DNA of 64,000 nucleotides, from assembly GCA_003978105.1 (NCBI GenBank), contig QOAO01000010.1:8308-72307 (forward strand). The letters run 5' to 3'. A program made the position numbers and the translations under genes. Positions 18,790-32,445 of the stretch are shown here, one piece after another. Source of the DNA: Thermovibrio sp. (GTDB lineage: Bacteria; Aquificota; Desulfurobacteriia; Desulfurobacteriales; Desulfurobacteriaceae). Every line of letters begins with the position of its first letter. Positions within the stretch are counted from its first letter, which is position 1. The notes beneath the pieces were generated by a model, which was given only the letters and a program-made list of their open reading frames with translations, was not told where the DNA came from and searched no databases.

Positions 18790-19562
18790 GAGTGGCTACG
18801 TGGAACGTTAATTCAATAAGGGTAAGACTTCCTCTAATTGTTAAGTGGCTTAAGGGTACAGAAACTGACGTTTTGGGAATACAGGAGGTAAAGGTAGAGG
18901 AAAACCTCTATCCTTTTTCTTACTTTGAGAAAATCGGATACAAGTGCTCCGTTCATTCACAGAAGGTCTACAATGGAGTTTCAACCTGTTCAAAATTTTC
19001 ACCAAAGGAAGTTTTTAAGGGATGGCCGGACGGTGAGGATGATGAAAGGAGAGTTCTAATAACAAAATTTAACGGATTCTCCGTGATTAACGTTTACGTT
19101 CCAAGGGGTGGAAAGAGGGGAACGGAGAGACATGCCTACAAAATCTACTTCCTTACAAAACTAAAAGTTCTCATTGAGGAAATGTTCTCCCCCGATTATC
19201 CTCTAATTCTTTTGGGCGATTTTAACGTTGCCCGCTCAGAAATGGACATTTACGACCCGACAATCTGGAAGAACAGACCGGGATTTATGGACGATGAGAG
19301 AGAGGCTTTGGAGGAGCTCCTCTCCTTCGGACTTTACGACCTTTTCAGGGAAAAACATCCAGAAGAGAGGAAGTATTCCTGGTTCGATATAGAGACGGGA
19401 GGTTTTAACAGAAATCAGGGATTGAGAATCGACTACATTTTTGTAACGAAGCCATTACTTGAAAAGTGTTTAGAATGTGATATTGATTACGAGGCCAGGA
19501 AAAAGAGGGAAAATCTCCTCCCCTCAGACCACGCACCAGTCTACGCAGTCTTTAATATATAA
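18786..19562 (+). CDS. xthA: Exonuclease III-type AP endonuclease
   Basis: This is the main class II AP endonuclease, which repairs abasic sites. The protein opens MRVATWNVNSIRVRL, with the catalytic Asn, followed by GIQEVKVEE (metal-binding Glu), PRGGKRG, LGDFNVARSEMD and a C-terminal SDHAPVYA with the catalytic Asp-His. The 258 residues match the family. It overlaps the ExbB-like gene in ATGA. The UDG and Nth glycosylases at 38213-39531 supply the upstream steps of base excision repair. Confidence 0.96.
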   Translation: MRVATWNVNSIRVRLPLIVKWLKGTETDVLGIQEVKVEENLYPFSYFEKIGYKCSVHSQKVYNGVSTCSKFSPKEVFKGWPDGEDDERRVLITKFNGFSVINVYVPRGGKRGTERHAYKIYFLTKLKVLIEEMFSPDYPLILLGDFNVARSEMDIYDPTIWKNRPGFMDDEREALEELLSFGLYDLFREKHPEERKYSWFDIETGGFNRNQGLRIDYIFVTKPLLEKCLECDIDYEARKKRENLLPSDHAPVYAVFNI

Positions 19563-19592
19563 TTCAATTTCCACAAAACCTTGGAGGTAAAA

Positions 19593-20411
19593 ATGGAAGA
19601 ACTAAAGGAACTTATTGAGGAAGCTTGGGAAAATAGGGAACTTTTAAAGGAAAAAAAGTATCAGGATGCGGTAAGGGAGGTAATTGAACTTTTAGATAAG
19701 GGAAAGGTTAGAGTTGCTGAAAGAGTAAGTGTTGGAAATTGGAAGGTTAACGAGTGGGTTAAAAAGGCAATACTCCTCTTTTTCCCCATCTCAGAGATGA
19801 AGGTTATGGAAGTTGGCCCCTTTGAGTACTACGACAAGATTCCTTTAAAAAAAGGCTGGGATAAGTTGGGAGTTAGAGTAGTTCCCCCGGCAACTGCAAG
19901 GTACGGTTCCTACATAGAGCATGGTGCTATTCTGATGCCGTCCTACGTAAACATTGGAGCTTATGTAGGTTCTGGTACAATGGTTGATACCTGGGCAACC
20001 GTTGGTTCATGTGCCCAAATAGGAAAGAACGTTCACCTCTCCGGTGGCGTAGGGATAGGAGGCGTTTTGGAGCCACCGAATGCAACACCTGTGATAATTG
20101 AGGACAACTGCTTCATCGGTTCAAGGTGCATAATCGTTGAGGGAGCCGTTATTGAGGAGGAGGCAGTTTTAGGAGCCGGTGTTGTAATAACTGCTTCAAC
20201 AAAAATCATTGACGTTACGGGAGATGAACCCGTTGAGTACAGAGGAAGAGTTCCTGCAAGGAGCGTTGTCATACCGGGAACGAGGATTAAGAAGTTCCCT
20301 TCAGGGGAGTACCACATTCCATGCGCCCTCATAATTGGAAAGAGAAAGGAATCAACGGACAAGAAGACCTCACTCAACGAGGTTCTGAGGGAATTTAACG
20401 TTCCCGTTTAA
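19593..20411 (+). CDS. dapD: Tetrahydrodipicolinate N-succinyltransferase
   Basis: DapD uses succinyl-CoA in the lysine/meso-diaminopimelate pathway. After an N-terminal helical region it has the left-handed beta-helix of hexapeptide repeats (residues about 100-240), with MVDTWATVGSCAQIGKNVHL, the DapD signature. The ATG at 19593 is set by GGAGG six bases before it, giving 272 residues against 274 in E. coli; a TTG four codons upstream includes the ribosome site and is rejected. The use of a succinylated route is notable because dapF is also present at 37417. Confidence 0.95.
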   Translation: MEELKELIEEAWENRELLKEKKYQDAVREVIELLDKGKVRVAERVSVGNWKVNEWVKKAILLFFPISEMKVMEVGPFEYYDKIPLKKGWDKLGVRVVPPATARYGSYIEHGAILMPSYVNIGAYVGSGTMVDTWATVGSCAQIGKNVHLSGGVGIGGVLEPPNATPVIIEDNCFIGSRCIIVEGAVIEEEAVLGAGVVITASTKIIDVTGDEPVEYRGRVPARSVVIPGTRIKKFPSGEYHIPCALIIGKRKESTDKKTSLNEVLREFNVPV

Positions 20412-20421
20412 GGAGGAAGAG

Positions 20422-21999
20422 TTGGAGAAGTTCTACGTGACAACACCTATATACTATGTTAATGATAAGCCCCACTTGGGGCATGCCTATACAACAACAG
20501 CTGCAGACATTATTGCTAGGTTTAACAAGTTTTTGGAAAGAGACGTATTTTTCCTAACGGGTACAGACGAACACGGCCAAAAGATACAACAGGCCGCTGA
20601 AAAGAGGGGAATGACCCCAAAGGAGTTCGTTGATTCACTCGTTCCAACGTTCAAGGAGCTCTGGAAGAGGCTCAACATCTCCTACGACCACTTCATTAGA
20701 ACAACGGACCCTTACCACGTAAAGGCTGTTCAACACATCTTTATGAGGTGTTACGAAAATGGGGACATATACTTAGGAGAGTACGAAGGTTGGTACTGTA
20801 TTCCCTGTGAAACCTACTACACGGAAAAGGACTTAATCGATGGAAAGTTGTGTCCAGCATGTAAGAGGGAAGTCGTTAGGGTAAAGGAGGAGAGTTATTT
20901 CTTTAGGTTGAGTAAATATCAGGACAGACTTTTAAAGTTCTACGAGGAAAACCCCGAATTTATAGCCCCTGAGTTTAGAAGAAATGAGGTTATAAACTTC
21001 GTAAAACAGGGATTGAAGGACCTCTCAATCTCAAGGACGAGCTTTACCTGGGGAATTCCCGTACCGATTAACGAAAAACATGTAATATACGTTTGGTTTG
21101 ATGCCCTAACAAACTACCTCTCCGCCGTTGGCTATCCCGATGATACGGAAAGTTTTAACAAGTACTGGCCTGCAGATTTACACTTGGTTGGAAAGGACAT
21201 TTTGAGGTTTCACGCAATTTACTGGCCTGCCTTTTTAATGTCTGCAGGGATTCCTCTGCCAAAGAGGGTCTTCGCCCACGGGTGGTGGACTGTAGAGGGA
21301 GAAAAGATGAGTAAATCAAAGGGGAACGTTATTGACCCCTTTGAGATTGTAGATAAGTTTGGTGTTGACCAAGTAAGGTTTTTCCTCTTTAGGGAAGTTC
21401 CCTTTGGGCTCGATGGTGACTTTTCATACGAAAAACTTGTCAACAGAATAAACAGTGAACTTGCAAACGACTTGGGGAACTTGTTTAATAGAACCCTATC
21501 AATGGTAAAGAAATACAGGAACAGAATCGTTCCTGAACCGAAGGGAGAAGAGAGGGAGATTGACGTTGAGCTTAGAGAAAGGGCTCTTTCAACACTTGGT
21601 AGAGTAAAAGAACTTATTCCAAAAGGTGAAGTTTCGAAGGCTTTGGACGAAATTTGGGAGTTTGTAGGTTTTGTTAACTACTACATCGATAGGAGAGCTC
21701 CCTGGCAGCTCAACAAGGAGGGGAACGAGGAGCTTGACAGAGCTCTCTATAACATGGTTGAGTCCCTTAGATTCATAACAGCCCTTGTCTATCCGTACAT
21801 ACCGGGCTCTGCAGGGAAAATGGCTGAACTCCTGAGCCTCGGAAAAAAAGCTGAAGAACTTCGAATTAGTGATTTCAATTCATGGGGAGGCTTTAAACCG
21901 GGAACTGAAGTCAAAAGGGGTGGAATCCTATTTCCAAGAATTGAATACAACCCTGAAACAGGAGAGGTAAGGTTGGCCAAGACAAAGAAAGGAAATTAA
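20422..21999 (+). CDS. metG: Methionyl-tRNA synthetase
   Basis: This class I synthetase has FYVTTPIYYVNDKPHLGHAY with the HIGH motif in its first 25 residues, a zinc knuckle with Cys126/Cys129 and Cys144/Cys147, and KMSKSKGN at about residues 295-302. At 525 residues it lacks the C-terminal tRNA-binding (EMAP-like) domain; a separate protein may supply it. The start is TTG, fixed by AGGAGG five bases upstream, ten bases after dapD. It is last in the argS-metG run and ends in a strong hairpin. Confidence 0.96.
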   Translation: MEKFYVTTPIYYVNDKPHLGHAYTTTAADIIARFNKFLERDVFFLTGTDEHGQKIQQAAEKRGMTPKEFVDSLVPTFKELWKRLNISYDHFIRTTDPYHVKAVQHIFMRCYENGDIYLGEYEGWYCIPCETYYTEKDLIDGKLCPACKREVVRVKEESYFFRLSKYQDRLLKFYEENPEFIAPEFRRNEVINFVKQGLKDLSISRTSFTWGIPVPINEKHVIYVWFDALTNYLSAVGYPDDTESFNKYWPADLHLVGKDILRFHAIYWPAFLMSAGIPLPKRVFAHGWWTVEGEKMSKSKGNVIDPFEIVDKFGVDQVRFFLFREVPFGLDGDFSYEKLVNRINSELANDLGNLFNRTLSMVKKYRNRIVPEPKGEEREIDVELRERALSTLGRVKELIPKGEVSKALDEIWEFVGFVNYYIDRRAPWQLNKEGNEELDRALYNMVESLRFITALVYPYIPGSAGKMAELLSLGKKAEELRISDFNSWGGFKPGTEVKRGGILFPRIEYNPETGEVRLAKTKKGN

Positions 22000-22021
22000 A
22001 AGGGAGGGCACCCTCCCTTTT
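21998..22021. terminator. Bidirectional intrinsic terminator between metG and ahcY
   Basis: AAAAGGGAGGG at 21998-22008 pairs perfectly with CCCTCCCTTTT at 22011-22021 across a CA loop. The A and T runs at the two edges give a T tract in both directions, so it can stop transcription from metG and from the ahcY side. Confidence 0.9.
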
Positions 22022-22026
22022 ATACA

Positions 22027-24285
<2,259 letters not shown>

Positions 24286-24289
<4 letters not shown>

Positions 24290-24831
24290 TTTCCTGCCTG
24301 TTCATTGTAGAGCTTGATTATTCTGTCTGTTAAATCGTACTTCTCATCGGCAGCTATTACTCCCGCCTCCCTCACCTCAACAATCATAGGAATGTTTTTT
24401 TCCTTTCTGTAGTTTTGAATGAGTTTTACAACTTCCTTAATAATTTCGGTTGTGTACTTCCTTTCTAAGTTGGCAACCTCCATCTGAGCATCCTGCTGAA
24501 ATCTCTGTAAATCCCTTATCTTCTGCTGAAGCAAATCCTCTTTCTTCTCCTTTTCCTGCTTGCTCAGAACTGGGCTTTGGAGCTCCTGCTTAATCTTCTC
24601 AATCTCCTTCCTCATCTTCTCTATTTTGCTCTTTGCCTGATTAATTTTTGACTCTATTAAGCTCTTTGCCTGCTTACCTTTATTTGATTCATTAATAATT
24701 TTCTGCATATCCACGTAGTAAACTGCGAAATTTTTTACATTTAAATTCTTTTTCTCCGCTGATAGAGAAATATTTGGATTTACAAATGTTGCCAGAAGTA
24801 GAGCTGTAACTGCTAAAAGCCCCTTTTTCAT
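24286..24831 (-). CDS. skp: OmpH/Skp family periplasmic chaperone
   Basis: Skp holds unfolded outer-membrane proteins on their way to BamA. A signal peptide (residues 1 to about 25, ending SLSA) is followed by FAVYYVDMQKIINES and a long coiled coil rich in Lys, Glu and Gln (about 60-140), the tentacles of Skp. The ATG at 24831 has GGAGG five bases before it; an ATG four codons upstream has no ribosome site and is rejected, giving 181 residues. The bamA-skp-lpxD order is the classic envelope cluster. Confidence 0.93.
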
Positions 24832-24846
24832 AAAAACCTCCATTGT

Positions 24847-27150
24847 TTAGAAGTAACTTCCCATTCCAAAGTGCCACTCCGAGGAACTCTCTCCACTCCT
24901 CCTGTCGAGCTTCCAACCTAAATCGAGCCTGATTGGTCCCATAGGTGTTAAAACCCTAAGTCCCACACCGGCAGACTTCCTCATATCGCCCAACTTGTAC
25001 TCGTTCCACCAGCCTCCACCTATATCGATGAAACCTATCAGTCTCAGCATCCTCGTAACATCGTAGCCCAATTCAAAGTTAAAAATTAACTCCCTGTTTG
25101 CACCTTCAGGATCACCATTCCTGTCCTTAGGCCCGGCTTCACCCCACTTGAATCCTCTAACACTTGTATCACCTCCAACGTAGAACCTGTAATCAATGGG
25201 AAGTTTACTCGTATTTCCAAAGGCATCTGCATAACCTACTTTTGCATGGACCGATGCAATGAAGGGGAGCTCCCAATCAACAGGCAGGTCGTTAAAGTTA
25301 AAGTAGTAAGCGTACTCACCGACTAACTTGTAAAAGTCCTTATCTCCACCTAAGAAGTTTCCTGCCAACTGAGTGGTTAATTTAAAGAAATCCCCCTTGT
25401 GGGGTAAGAATTTATTATCCCTCAAGTCCCTTGAAACAAAGAATGTTGACATCCCTATTGTTTCCGTTCCTTCCTCATCCTTGACAATTTCAGGGGCATC
25501 TTCGTCGATATCTGTAATCTTGTCCCTCTCTATCAGGTATCCCAATCCTACCTTCCAGTCCTCCCACAGTCTCCTACTTACGAGAGCTGAAAGACCTGTC
25601 TTCTTCGAAGTGTACGTAAAGTACTCATACCTATTGTTGTAAGCACTCATAGAAAGAGTCTGCGGCCTATCCAGCCACCACCTGTGGTTGTAGTTGATGT
25701 AGAAATCCAAAACCTTCGAACCAAACTGTAGGTTAACAGAGCCTGAATCTCCCGTTCCAAAGAGGTTACCCTTTGAAACACTCACCATTCCAACAAGCTT
25801 TGAAACAGAACTGTAACCTGCTCCTACTGAAAATACTCCCGTCAATCTCTCCTTAACGTTAACGTTTACATCAACGTTGTTGCTCCCTCCTACTACTTTT
25901 GGCTTAACATCAACATTTTCAAAGTATCCTGTGTTGAACAATCTCCTAATAGACCTTTCAAGGCGTACCGTGTTGAATATCCCAGTTTCGTAGAGGTCCA
26001 ACTCTCTTCTTATTGTTCTGTCTCTCGTTGCAACGTTACCGGTTATGTTAATCCACCTAACGTAGGCTCTTTCTCCTTCATAGATGTAAAAAGTAACGTC
26101 TGCTGTATGCTTTTCCCTGTTGAGGGAAACTTCTGGAGATACATTTGCAAATATAAAGCCAATCTCTCCGTACTTTCTAACAATTTTCCTTTTTATTTTC
26201 TCAATCTCCTTCTGGTTGTACCTCTTACCGGGGCGAATTCTCTTATCCAACTTTAGAAAGTCCTTTGAGGAAAACAGTTTGTTTCCAACAAACCTGATAC
26301 TGCCAAACCTGTAAGGCTTTCCCTCTCTAAGTATCCTGTAAACTACCTTGTAGCAGGAGTTACCCATACTAACGACTTCCGGTTCTCCTACCTCAACGTC
26401 CAAGTATCCCCTTTCCTTGTAGAGCTCCTCTATTCTCTTAACGTCCTCCTCAAGGTTTTCCCTTGAAAGGGGTGCATTAAACCTCAAGTGGAGGAAGGAT
26501 TTCTCCTTCGTTAGAAGGACATCCTTTATATCCCCAGAGCTAATCTTTTTATTTCCTTTAATTTCTACCTTACATACGTTTGCCTTTTTCCCCTCATTTA
26601 TGACAAATGTAACAACAGCCCTTGTGGGAGAAATCCTGTCTATTGTATAGTAGACCTCAGTTCCGGGGAAACCTTTCTTAAGGTAAATCTCCTGGATTTT
26701 CTCCTTTAGAGTATCCAAATACTTGTAATTAAGAGGCTTTTTAAGTTTAGTCTCCTCTCCCTCTTCAGTTACAAGTCCAAGTTCTTCCTTCAGTTTTTTG
26801 CTCGATATTGATGAGTTTCCTTTAAATACAATATCCGTGATAATGGGTTTCTCCTTGACAAAGTACCTTAAAATAAGTCCCCTCTTCCCTTCCTTTACAT
26901 CAACAGATATGTTTTCAAAATACCCCAATTTAAAGAGTCTCTTTATGTCTTCGGATACTGCTTTAGGGGAAAATTCCCTTCCGGGTTTTTCATATATGTA
27001 GTAAAGAATCGTACTTTTGGGGACGGATTCATTACCTATAATCTCAACTTTTTCTATAATTTTTTCCTTCTCTGTAGCTTGAGAGTATCCGGAAAAGGCA
27101 GTGATTAACGTTAAAAACATTACTAAGATTAGCCTCAATTCCACCCCCAA
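24847..27150 (-). CDS. bamA: Outer membrane protein assembly factor BamA
   Basis: BamA folds and inserts beta-barrel proteins into the outer membrane. A signal peptide (about 1-25) is followed by five POTRA repeats (about 30-430), then a 16-stranded barrel ending in Phe (GMGSYF), the C-terminal signature of outer-membrane proteins. VRGFKWGEAGP is the conserved loop 6 VRGF motif. The 767 residues fit. The start is unclear: TTG at 27150 follows the kinase stop directly, while GTG and TTG codons just downstream have poorly spaced ribosome sites. Confidence 0.95.
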   Translation of the reverse strand: MGVELRLILVMFLTLITAFSGYSQATEKEKIIEKVEIIGNESVPKSTILYYIYEKPGREFSPKAVSEDIKRLFKLGYFENISVDVKEGKRGLILRYFVKEKPIITDIVFKGNSSISSKKLKEELGLVTEEGEETKLKKPLNYKYLDTLKEKIQEIYLKKGFPGTEVYYTIDRISPTRAVVTFVINEGKKANVCKVEIKGNKKISSGDIKDVLLTKEKSFLHLRFNAPLSRENLEEDVKRIEELYKERGYLDVEVGEPEVVSMGNSCYKVVYRILREGKPYRFGSIRFVGNKLFSSKDFLKLDKRIRPGKRYNQKEIEKIKRKIVRKYGEIGFIFANVSPEVSLNREKHTADVTFYIYEGERAYVRWINITGNVATRDRTIRRELDLYETGIFNTVRLERSIRRLFNTGYFENVDVKPKVVGGSNNVDVNVNVKERLTGVFSVGAGYSSVSKLVGMVSVSKGNLFGTGDSGSVNLQFGSKVLDFYINYNHRWWLDRPQTLSMSAYNNRYEYFTYTSKKTGLSALVSRRLWEDWKVGLGYLIERDKITDIDEDAPEIVKDEEGTETIGMSTFFVSRDLRDNKFLPHKGDFFKLTTQLAGNFLGGDKDFYKLVGEYAYYFNFNDLPVDWELPFIASVHAKVGYADAFGNTSKLPIDYRFYVGGDTSVRGFKWGEAGPKDRNGDPEGANRELIFNFELGYDVTRMLRLIGFIDIGGGWWNEYKLGDMRKSAGVGLRVLTPMGPIRLDLGWKLDRRSGESSSEWHFGMGSYF

Positions 27151-27152
27151 TT

Positions 27153-28328
27153 CTAATCGTCGGTGCTAATAATACCACACCTCCTTGGCAGAATAATAGA
27201 AAAGCAAGAGCCCTTTCCCTCCTCACTTTCAACCCTTACTTTTCCCCCTAACTTTTCTACGGCTAATTTAACAATTGAAAGACCCAATCCTGTTCCTCCC
27301 ATTTTCCTTGACCTTGACTTCTCTACTCTGTAGAACCTCTCAAATATGAAGGGAATGTGTGACTTTGGAATTCCAACGCCGGTATCGCACACTCTCATTT
27401 CATCCTCATTCTGGTGTTTTATGTAGGTTATTTCAACCCTTCCCCCATCTCTGTTGTACTTTACTGCATTGTCTATTAAGTTCTTGAGTGCTGCATGGAG
27501 GAGTTTTCTGTCTGCACAAACCTCAGTATTCTCATCAACGTTGACAGAAAATGTTATACCTCTTTTCTCAGCTATTTCCGTTAGATGGCTTGTAATACCG
27601 TTTATAATTGGTAAAAGTTTCAATTTCTTAGGATTTAATGTTAAATTTGTGCTTTCAAGGAGAGAAAGGGTTATAAGGTCTTCAATTAACTGCTCCATAT
27701 ATTCTATTCTCTCCTGAGCTTTTCTTATGTACTTTATCGCCCTTTCGTTTTTCCTGCAAACATCCTCTAAAGTTTCTAAGGATATCTTAAGTGCTGCAAG
27801 TGGGGTTTTGAGCTCATGGGAGGCATTAGCTATGAAGTCCTTTTTTAAGTTTTCGTACTTTTTCATTGGTGTCTGGTCAATTAGGAGGAGAACTTTTTCA
27901 TCGAGGTCTGAACCAAAAATAACTTGAACGTATCTGTCGTTAATTTTCTTATCGTTCCATACTCTGTAACTTTCATTGAAGGCCTCGTTTATCAGTGATA
28001 CTACGTCGAAAATTTTTATTGCCTGATAAAAAAATTTGCCCGTATCGTTCTCGTCTATCCCAAGAAGCTCCCTCGCAAACCTATTTGTAAAGACTATCCT
28101 ACCGTAAGGGTCCATAATAACAATTCCTTCCTTTATAAGGCTGAGAGCTCTACCAAGTAACTTTGACCTATCTATGTATTGAGCCTTTTTTTCCTTTTTC
28201 TTTTCCTCTTTAATCCTAAAAAGGAGTTCTTCCCTCTTTCTCTTTTCCCTAACGGCAATTCCCATGAAAATTACCATGAGAAAAAAGGAAAAGAGAAAAA
28301 GCGCTAAAAAGAGCCCACTCAATACCAA
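27153..28328 (-). CDS. Membrane-bound PAS sensor histidine kinase
   Basis: This 391-residue kinase has a single N-terminal helix (about 3-25) and no periplasmic sensor domain. A PAS-like domain (about 65-155, with GIVIMDPYGRIVFTNRFARE) leads to the HisKA H-box NASHELKTPLAALK and the HATPase domain with DNAVKYNRDGG (N-box), CDTGVGIP and GTGLGLSIV. The layout resembles PhoR. No response regulator is adjacent. It heads the bamA-skp-lpxD-ahcY operon. The start is a TTG; the one at 28322 is better spaced (8 bases) from GAGG than the one at 28328. Confidence 0.9.
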   Translation of the reverse strand: MVLSGLFLALFLFSFFLMVIFMGIAVREKRKREELLFRIKEEKKKEKKAQYIDRSKLLGRALSLIKEGIVIMDPYGRIVFTNRFARELLGIDENDTGKFFYQAIKIFDVVSLINEAFNESYRVWNDKKINDRYVQVIFGSDLDEKVLLLIDQTPMKKYENLKKDFIANASHELKTPLAALKISLETLEDVCRKNERAIKYIRKAQERIEYMEQLIEDLITLSLLESTNLTLNPKKLKLLPIINGITSHLTEIAEKRGITFSVNVDENTEVCADRKLLHAALKNLIDNAVKYNRDGGRVEITYIKHQNEDEMRVCDTGVGIPKSHIPFIFERFYRVEKSRSRKMGGTGLGLSIVKLAVEKLGGKVRVESEEGKGSCFSIILPRRCGIISTDD

Positions 28329-28337
28329 TACCTCTGT

Positions 28338-29979
<1,642 letters not shown>

Positions 29980-29989
<10 letters not shown>

Positions 29990-30828
29990 TCTACCTCCAG
30001 GCTGAGATCTATCCACCTTGCAGCCGTTACGATTTTACTCGTTGAAATGAAATCTATAGGCAAATTCCTGATTTTTGGAAGTCTATCTATCGTTATTCCA
30101 CCTGAGAGCTCTATTTTTACTTCCTCCTTCTTCTCCTTTATCCTCTTTATACCTTTCTCAACGTCATCATCCCTCCAGTTATCCAGCATAACTACATCAA
30201 CGTACTCGATAACCTTAAGCAAATCCTCTATCTGTTCCATACTTTCAACTTCAACTTCTATTTTTGACGTTACAGGAATATTCCTAACAATTTCCCTAAC
30301 AGCTCTTTCAATGCTACCAAAGGCTTTAATGTGATTGTCCTTTACCATAACTGCGTCGTAGAGACCAAATCTGTGGTTAAGAGCTCCTCCAATCTTAGTT
30401 GCGTACTTTTCAAGAACCCTTAATCCTGGAGTTGTCTTCCTCGTGTCAAGAAGCTTAATCTTTGAACCATTTAACCCATCTACATACCTCCTTGTCTCGG
30501 TAGCTATTCCTGAAAGCCTTTGAACAATATTTAAGGAGGTTCTTTCTCCCGTTAGAATTACCTTTAGGTTTCCCACCATCTCACAGATAACGTCACCCTT
30601 CTTAAAGGGTTTTCCCTCCTCAATGTACCACTTAAAAGAAACTTCCTCAGATAGAACCCTGTAAACCATTTCGAAAAACGGAGCTCCGCAGAAAATTCCA
30701 CCTTCCCTAGCTATTAGACAGGCCCTACCTGAAGTGTCTGAAAGAGATGAAGTGGTAATGTCTCCCAAGTAGCCTAAATCCTCGTTTAAAAAGTTTAGAA
30801 TTAAGTTTCTAACGTAGAGCTCATTCAT
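29980..30828 (-). CDS. nadC: Nicotinate-nucleotide pyrophosphorylase (quinolinate PRTase)
   Basis: NadC converts quinolinate and PRPP to nicotinate mononucleotide in NAD synthesis. Hallmarks are EDLGYLGDITTSSL near the start, the GERTSLNIVQRLSGIAT block, LLDTRKTTPGLRVLEKYA, and HRFGLYDAVMVKDNH. The 282 residues match. GGAGG six bases before the ATG abuts the ribosome site of divergent pgsA. nadA and nadB are not in the window. Confidence 0.96.
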
Positions 30829-30834
30829 TAAAAC

Positions 30835-30844
30835 CCTCCGGAGG
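30835..30844. promoter_or_regulatory. Back-to-back ribosome binding sites of nadC and pgsA
   Basis: The perfect palindrome CCTCCGGAGG contains GGAGG for nadC on the minus strand and GGAGG for pgsA on the plus strand. The two start codons are only 20 bases apart, so no promoter can fit between them. Confidence 0.85.
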
Positions 30845-30848
30845 AAGT

Positions 30849-31388
30849 ATGGTAAATATACCCAATATAATAACCTTAATCAGGATATTTTTAGTTCCGG
30901 TATTCATCATGTCCGTATTCTACGGAAAATTTAAAGAAGCTTTAGGTATTTTCTTCTTTGCAGCCTTAAGCGATGCACTGGATGGATTTTTAGCGAGGAA
31001 GTTCAACAAGGTAACAATGTTGGGAGTAATATTGGACCCCCTTGCTGACAAGGCACTTATAGATTCCGGCTATTTCCTTCTCTCCTACACGGGAAAGTAC
31101 ATTCCTATCTGGCTAACAGTTATAGTTTTAAGTAGGGACGTTTTAATACTAATTGGAAGCTGGATTCTTTCAATCTTTAACAAAATGGATAGGATTAAAC
31201 CTACCTACTTAGGAAAAGCTACTGCATTTCTGCAGTTTTTCACACTTCTTGCAACCCTTCTAAAACTCAACTGTGGCTTTCCAAATGGTAGTATTTCAGG
31301 TGCACTGTTTTTTACCACTGCAATTTTTACAGTTGCTTCAGCTCTCCAATATACCTATAGGGGGATTAAGGAGCTAAACGGTGCGTAA
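30849..31388 (+). CDS. pgsA: CDP-diacylglycerol-glycerol-3-phosphate phosphatidyltransferase
   Basis: PgsA makes phosphatidylglycerol phosphate. This inner-membrane protein of 179 residues carries the CDP-alcohol phosphotransferase motif D-x2-DG-x2-AR-x8-G-x3-D-x3-D in DALDGFLARKFN and GVILDPLADK. MVNIPNIITLIRIFLVPVF is the typical first helix. It is first in a run of fifteen plus-strand genes to mobB. A phosphatidylserine synthase or other CDP-alcohol enzyme is less likely given the length and start. Confidence 0.93.
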   Translation: MVNIPNIITLIRIFLVPVFIMSVFYGKFKEALGIFFFAALSDALDGFLARKFNKVTMLGVILDPLADKALIDSGYFLLSYTGKYIPIWLTVIVLSRDVLILIGSWILSIFNKMDRIKPTYLGKATAFLQFFTLLATLLKLNCGFPNGSISGALFFTTAIFTVASALQYTYRGIKELNGA

Positions 31389-32445
31389 CTATCTTACCGA
31401 AGTTTATCTTACATCAACAGTAATTCTCCTTTTAATTTTACTATTTCTGTTCGAACCGGCCCTCTTTCCATTCTTCATTGCCTCTGCAGTAGCCTACGTG
31501 TTTTATCCGGTTTTCCTCTTCTTTAACAATTTAACGGGAGATAGAAGGAGATTCTCAGCATTTTTGACTTTACTCACAATGTTTTTAGTCCTTTCCTTTG
31601 CACTGTTTATTCTGATTCCATCGATAATTGAGCAGATTCAGAGTTTCTTAAATTTTCTCCCAACCCTGTTTGAGAAATTGGATTCATTTTTTATTAAATT
31701 TTTCGGCAAGCATTTTCCGCTTCTACACCCGTTCAAACTTACAACATTGAAGGAAATAATTAACGAAATTTATCAGAAATTTGGAACTATTCCAATAGCA
31801 AACTTAATTTCAAAACTCTTTTCTGGATTTTTTTCTGCAATATCAATTGTTATTAATCTGATTGTTATTCCGTTCCTCACCTACTACCTTCTCATAAATT
31901 CCAGAAAAATTGTTAGAATTTATCTATTAATCGCTCCCTGTTCAATTCAGAAGGAGTTAAAACTACTCCTCCAGAAAGTCCATAGCTCCCTTTCAAGCTA
32001 TCTAATAGGCCAGATGGCAGTTGCCCTCTTTGTCGGTCTCTACATTGCAATAGGACTCCTTTTTGTCGGTATCAAGTACTCTCTACTCATTGGCTTTGTT
32101 GCAGGAGTCCTTAACATGATACCTTATGTGGGTTTCTTTTCAGGCCTTGTACCATCACTACTCCTGGCAATCTTTGACAACGGAACACTTGAAGCGGTGA
32201 TTGGAGTTCTTACAGTCTTTTTAACGGAGGTGGGGCTCGAAAATCTCATATATCCGTTAATTATGAGCAGAACGACGGGAGTCAACCCTATACTTATCCT
32301 GCTCTCCATATTCTTAGGAGGTTACTTAGGTGGTCTTTTAGGTGTTGTAATTGGAGTTCCTTTAGCTGTTATTTTGGTTCCCATTTTTGAAAGCTTTATA
32401 GAAAAGAAGGAGAGGGTAAAGAGTGCTTGTGGGAGTAACGGGTAA
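31381..32445 (+). CDS. AI-2E family transporter (PerM/YhhT-like)
   Basis: This 354-residue membrane protein has about eight helices, with the family pattern of an N-terminal pair, a long hydrophilic stretch (about 80-150), and the conserved central blocks LIGQMAVALFVGLYIAIGL, GVLNMIPYVGFFSGLVPSLL and LLGVVIGVPLAVI. Members have been linked to autoinducer-2 export or Na+/H+ exchange; no substrate can be assigned. It starts with GTG, overlapping pgsA by 8 bases, and overlaps coaE by 23 bases. Confidence 0.88.
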   Translation: MRNYLTEVYLTSTVILLLILLFLFEPALFPFFIASAVAYVFYPVFLFFNNLTGDRRRFSAFLTLLTMFLVLSFALFILIPSIIEQIQSFLNFLPTLFEKLDSFFIKFFGKHFPLLHPFKLTTLKEIINEIYQKFGTIPIANLISKLFSGFFSAISIVINLIVIPFLTYYLLINSRKIVRIYLLIAPCSIQKELKLLLQKVHSSLSSYLIGQMAVALFVGLYIAIGLLFVGIKYSLLIGFVAGVLNMIPYVGFFSGLVPSLLLAIFDNGTLEAVIGVLTVFLTEVGLENLIYPLIMSRTTGVNPILILLSIFLGGYLGGLLGVVIGVPLAVILVPIFESFIEKKERVKSACGSNG

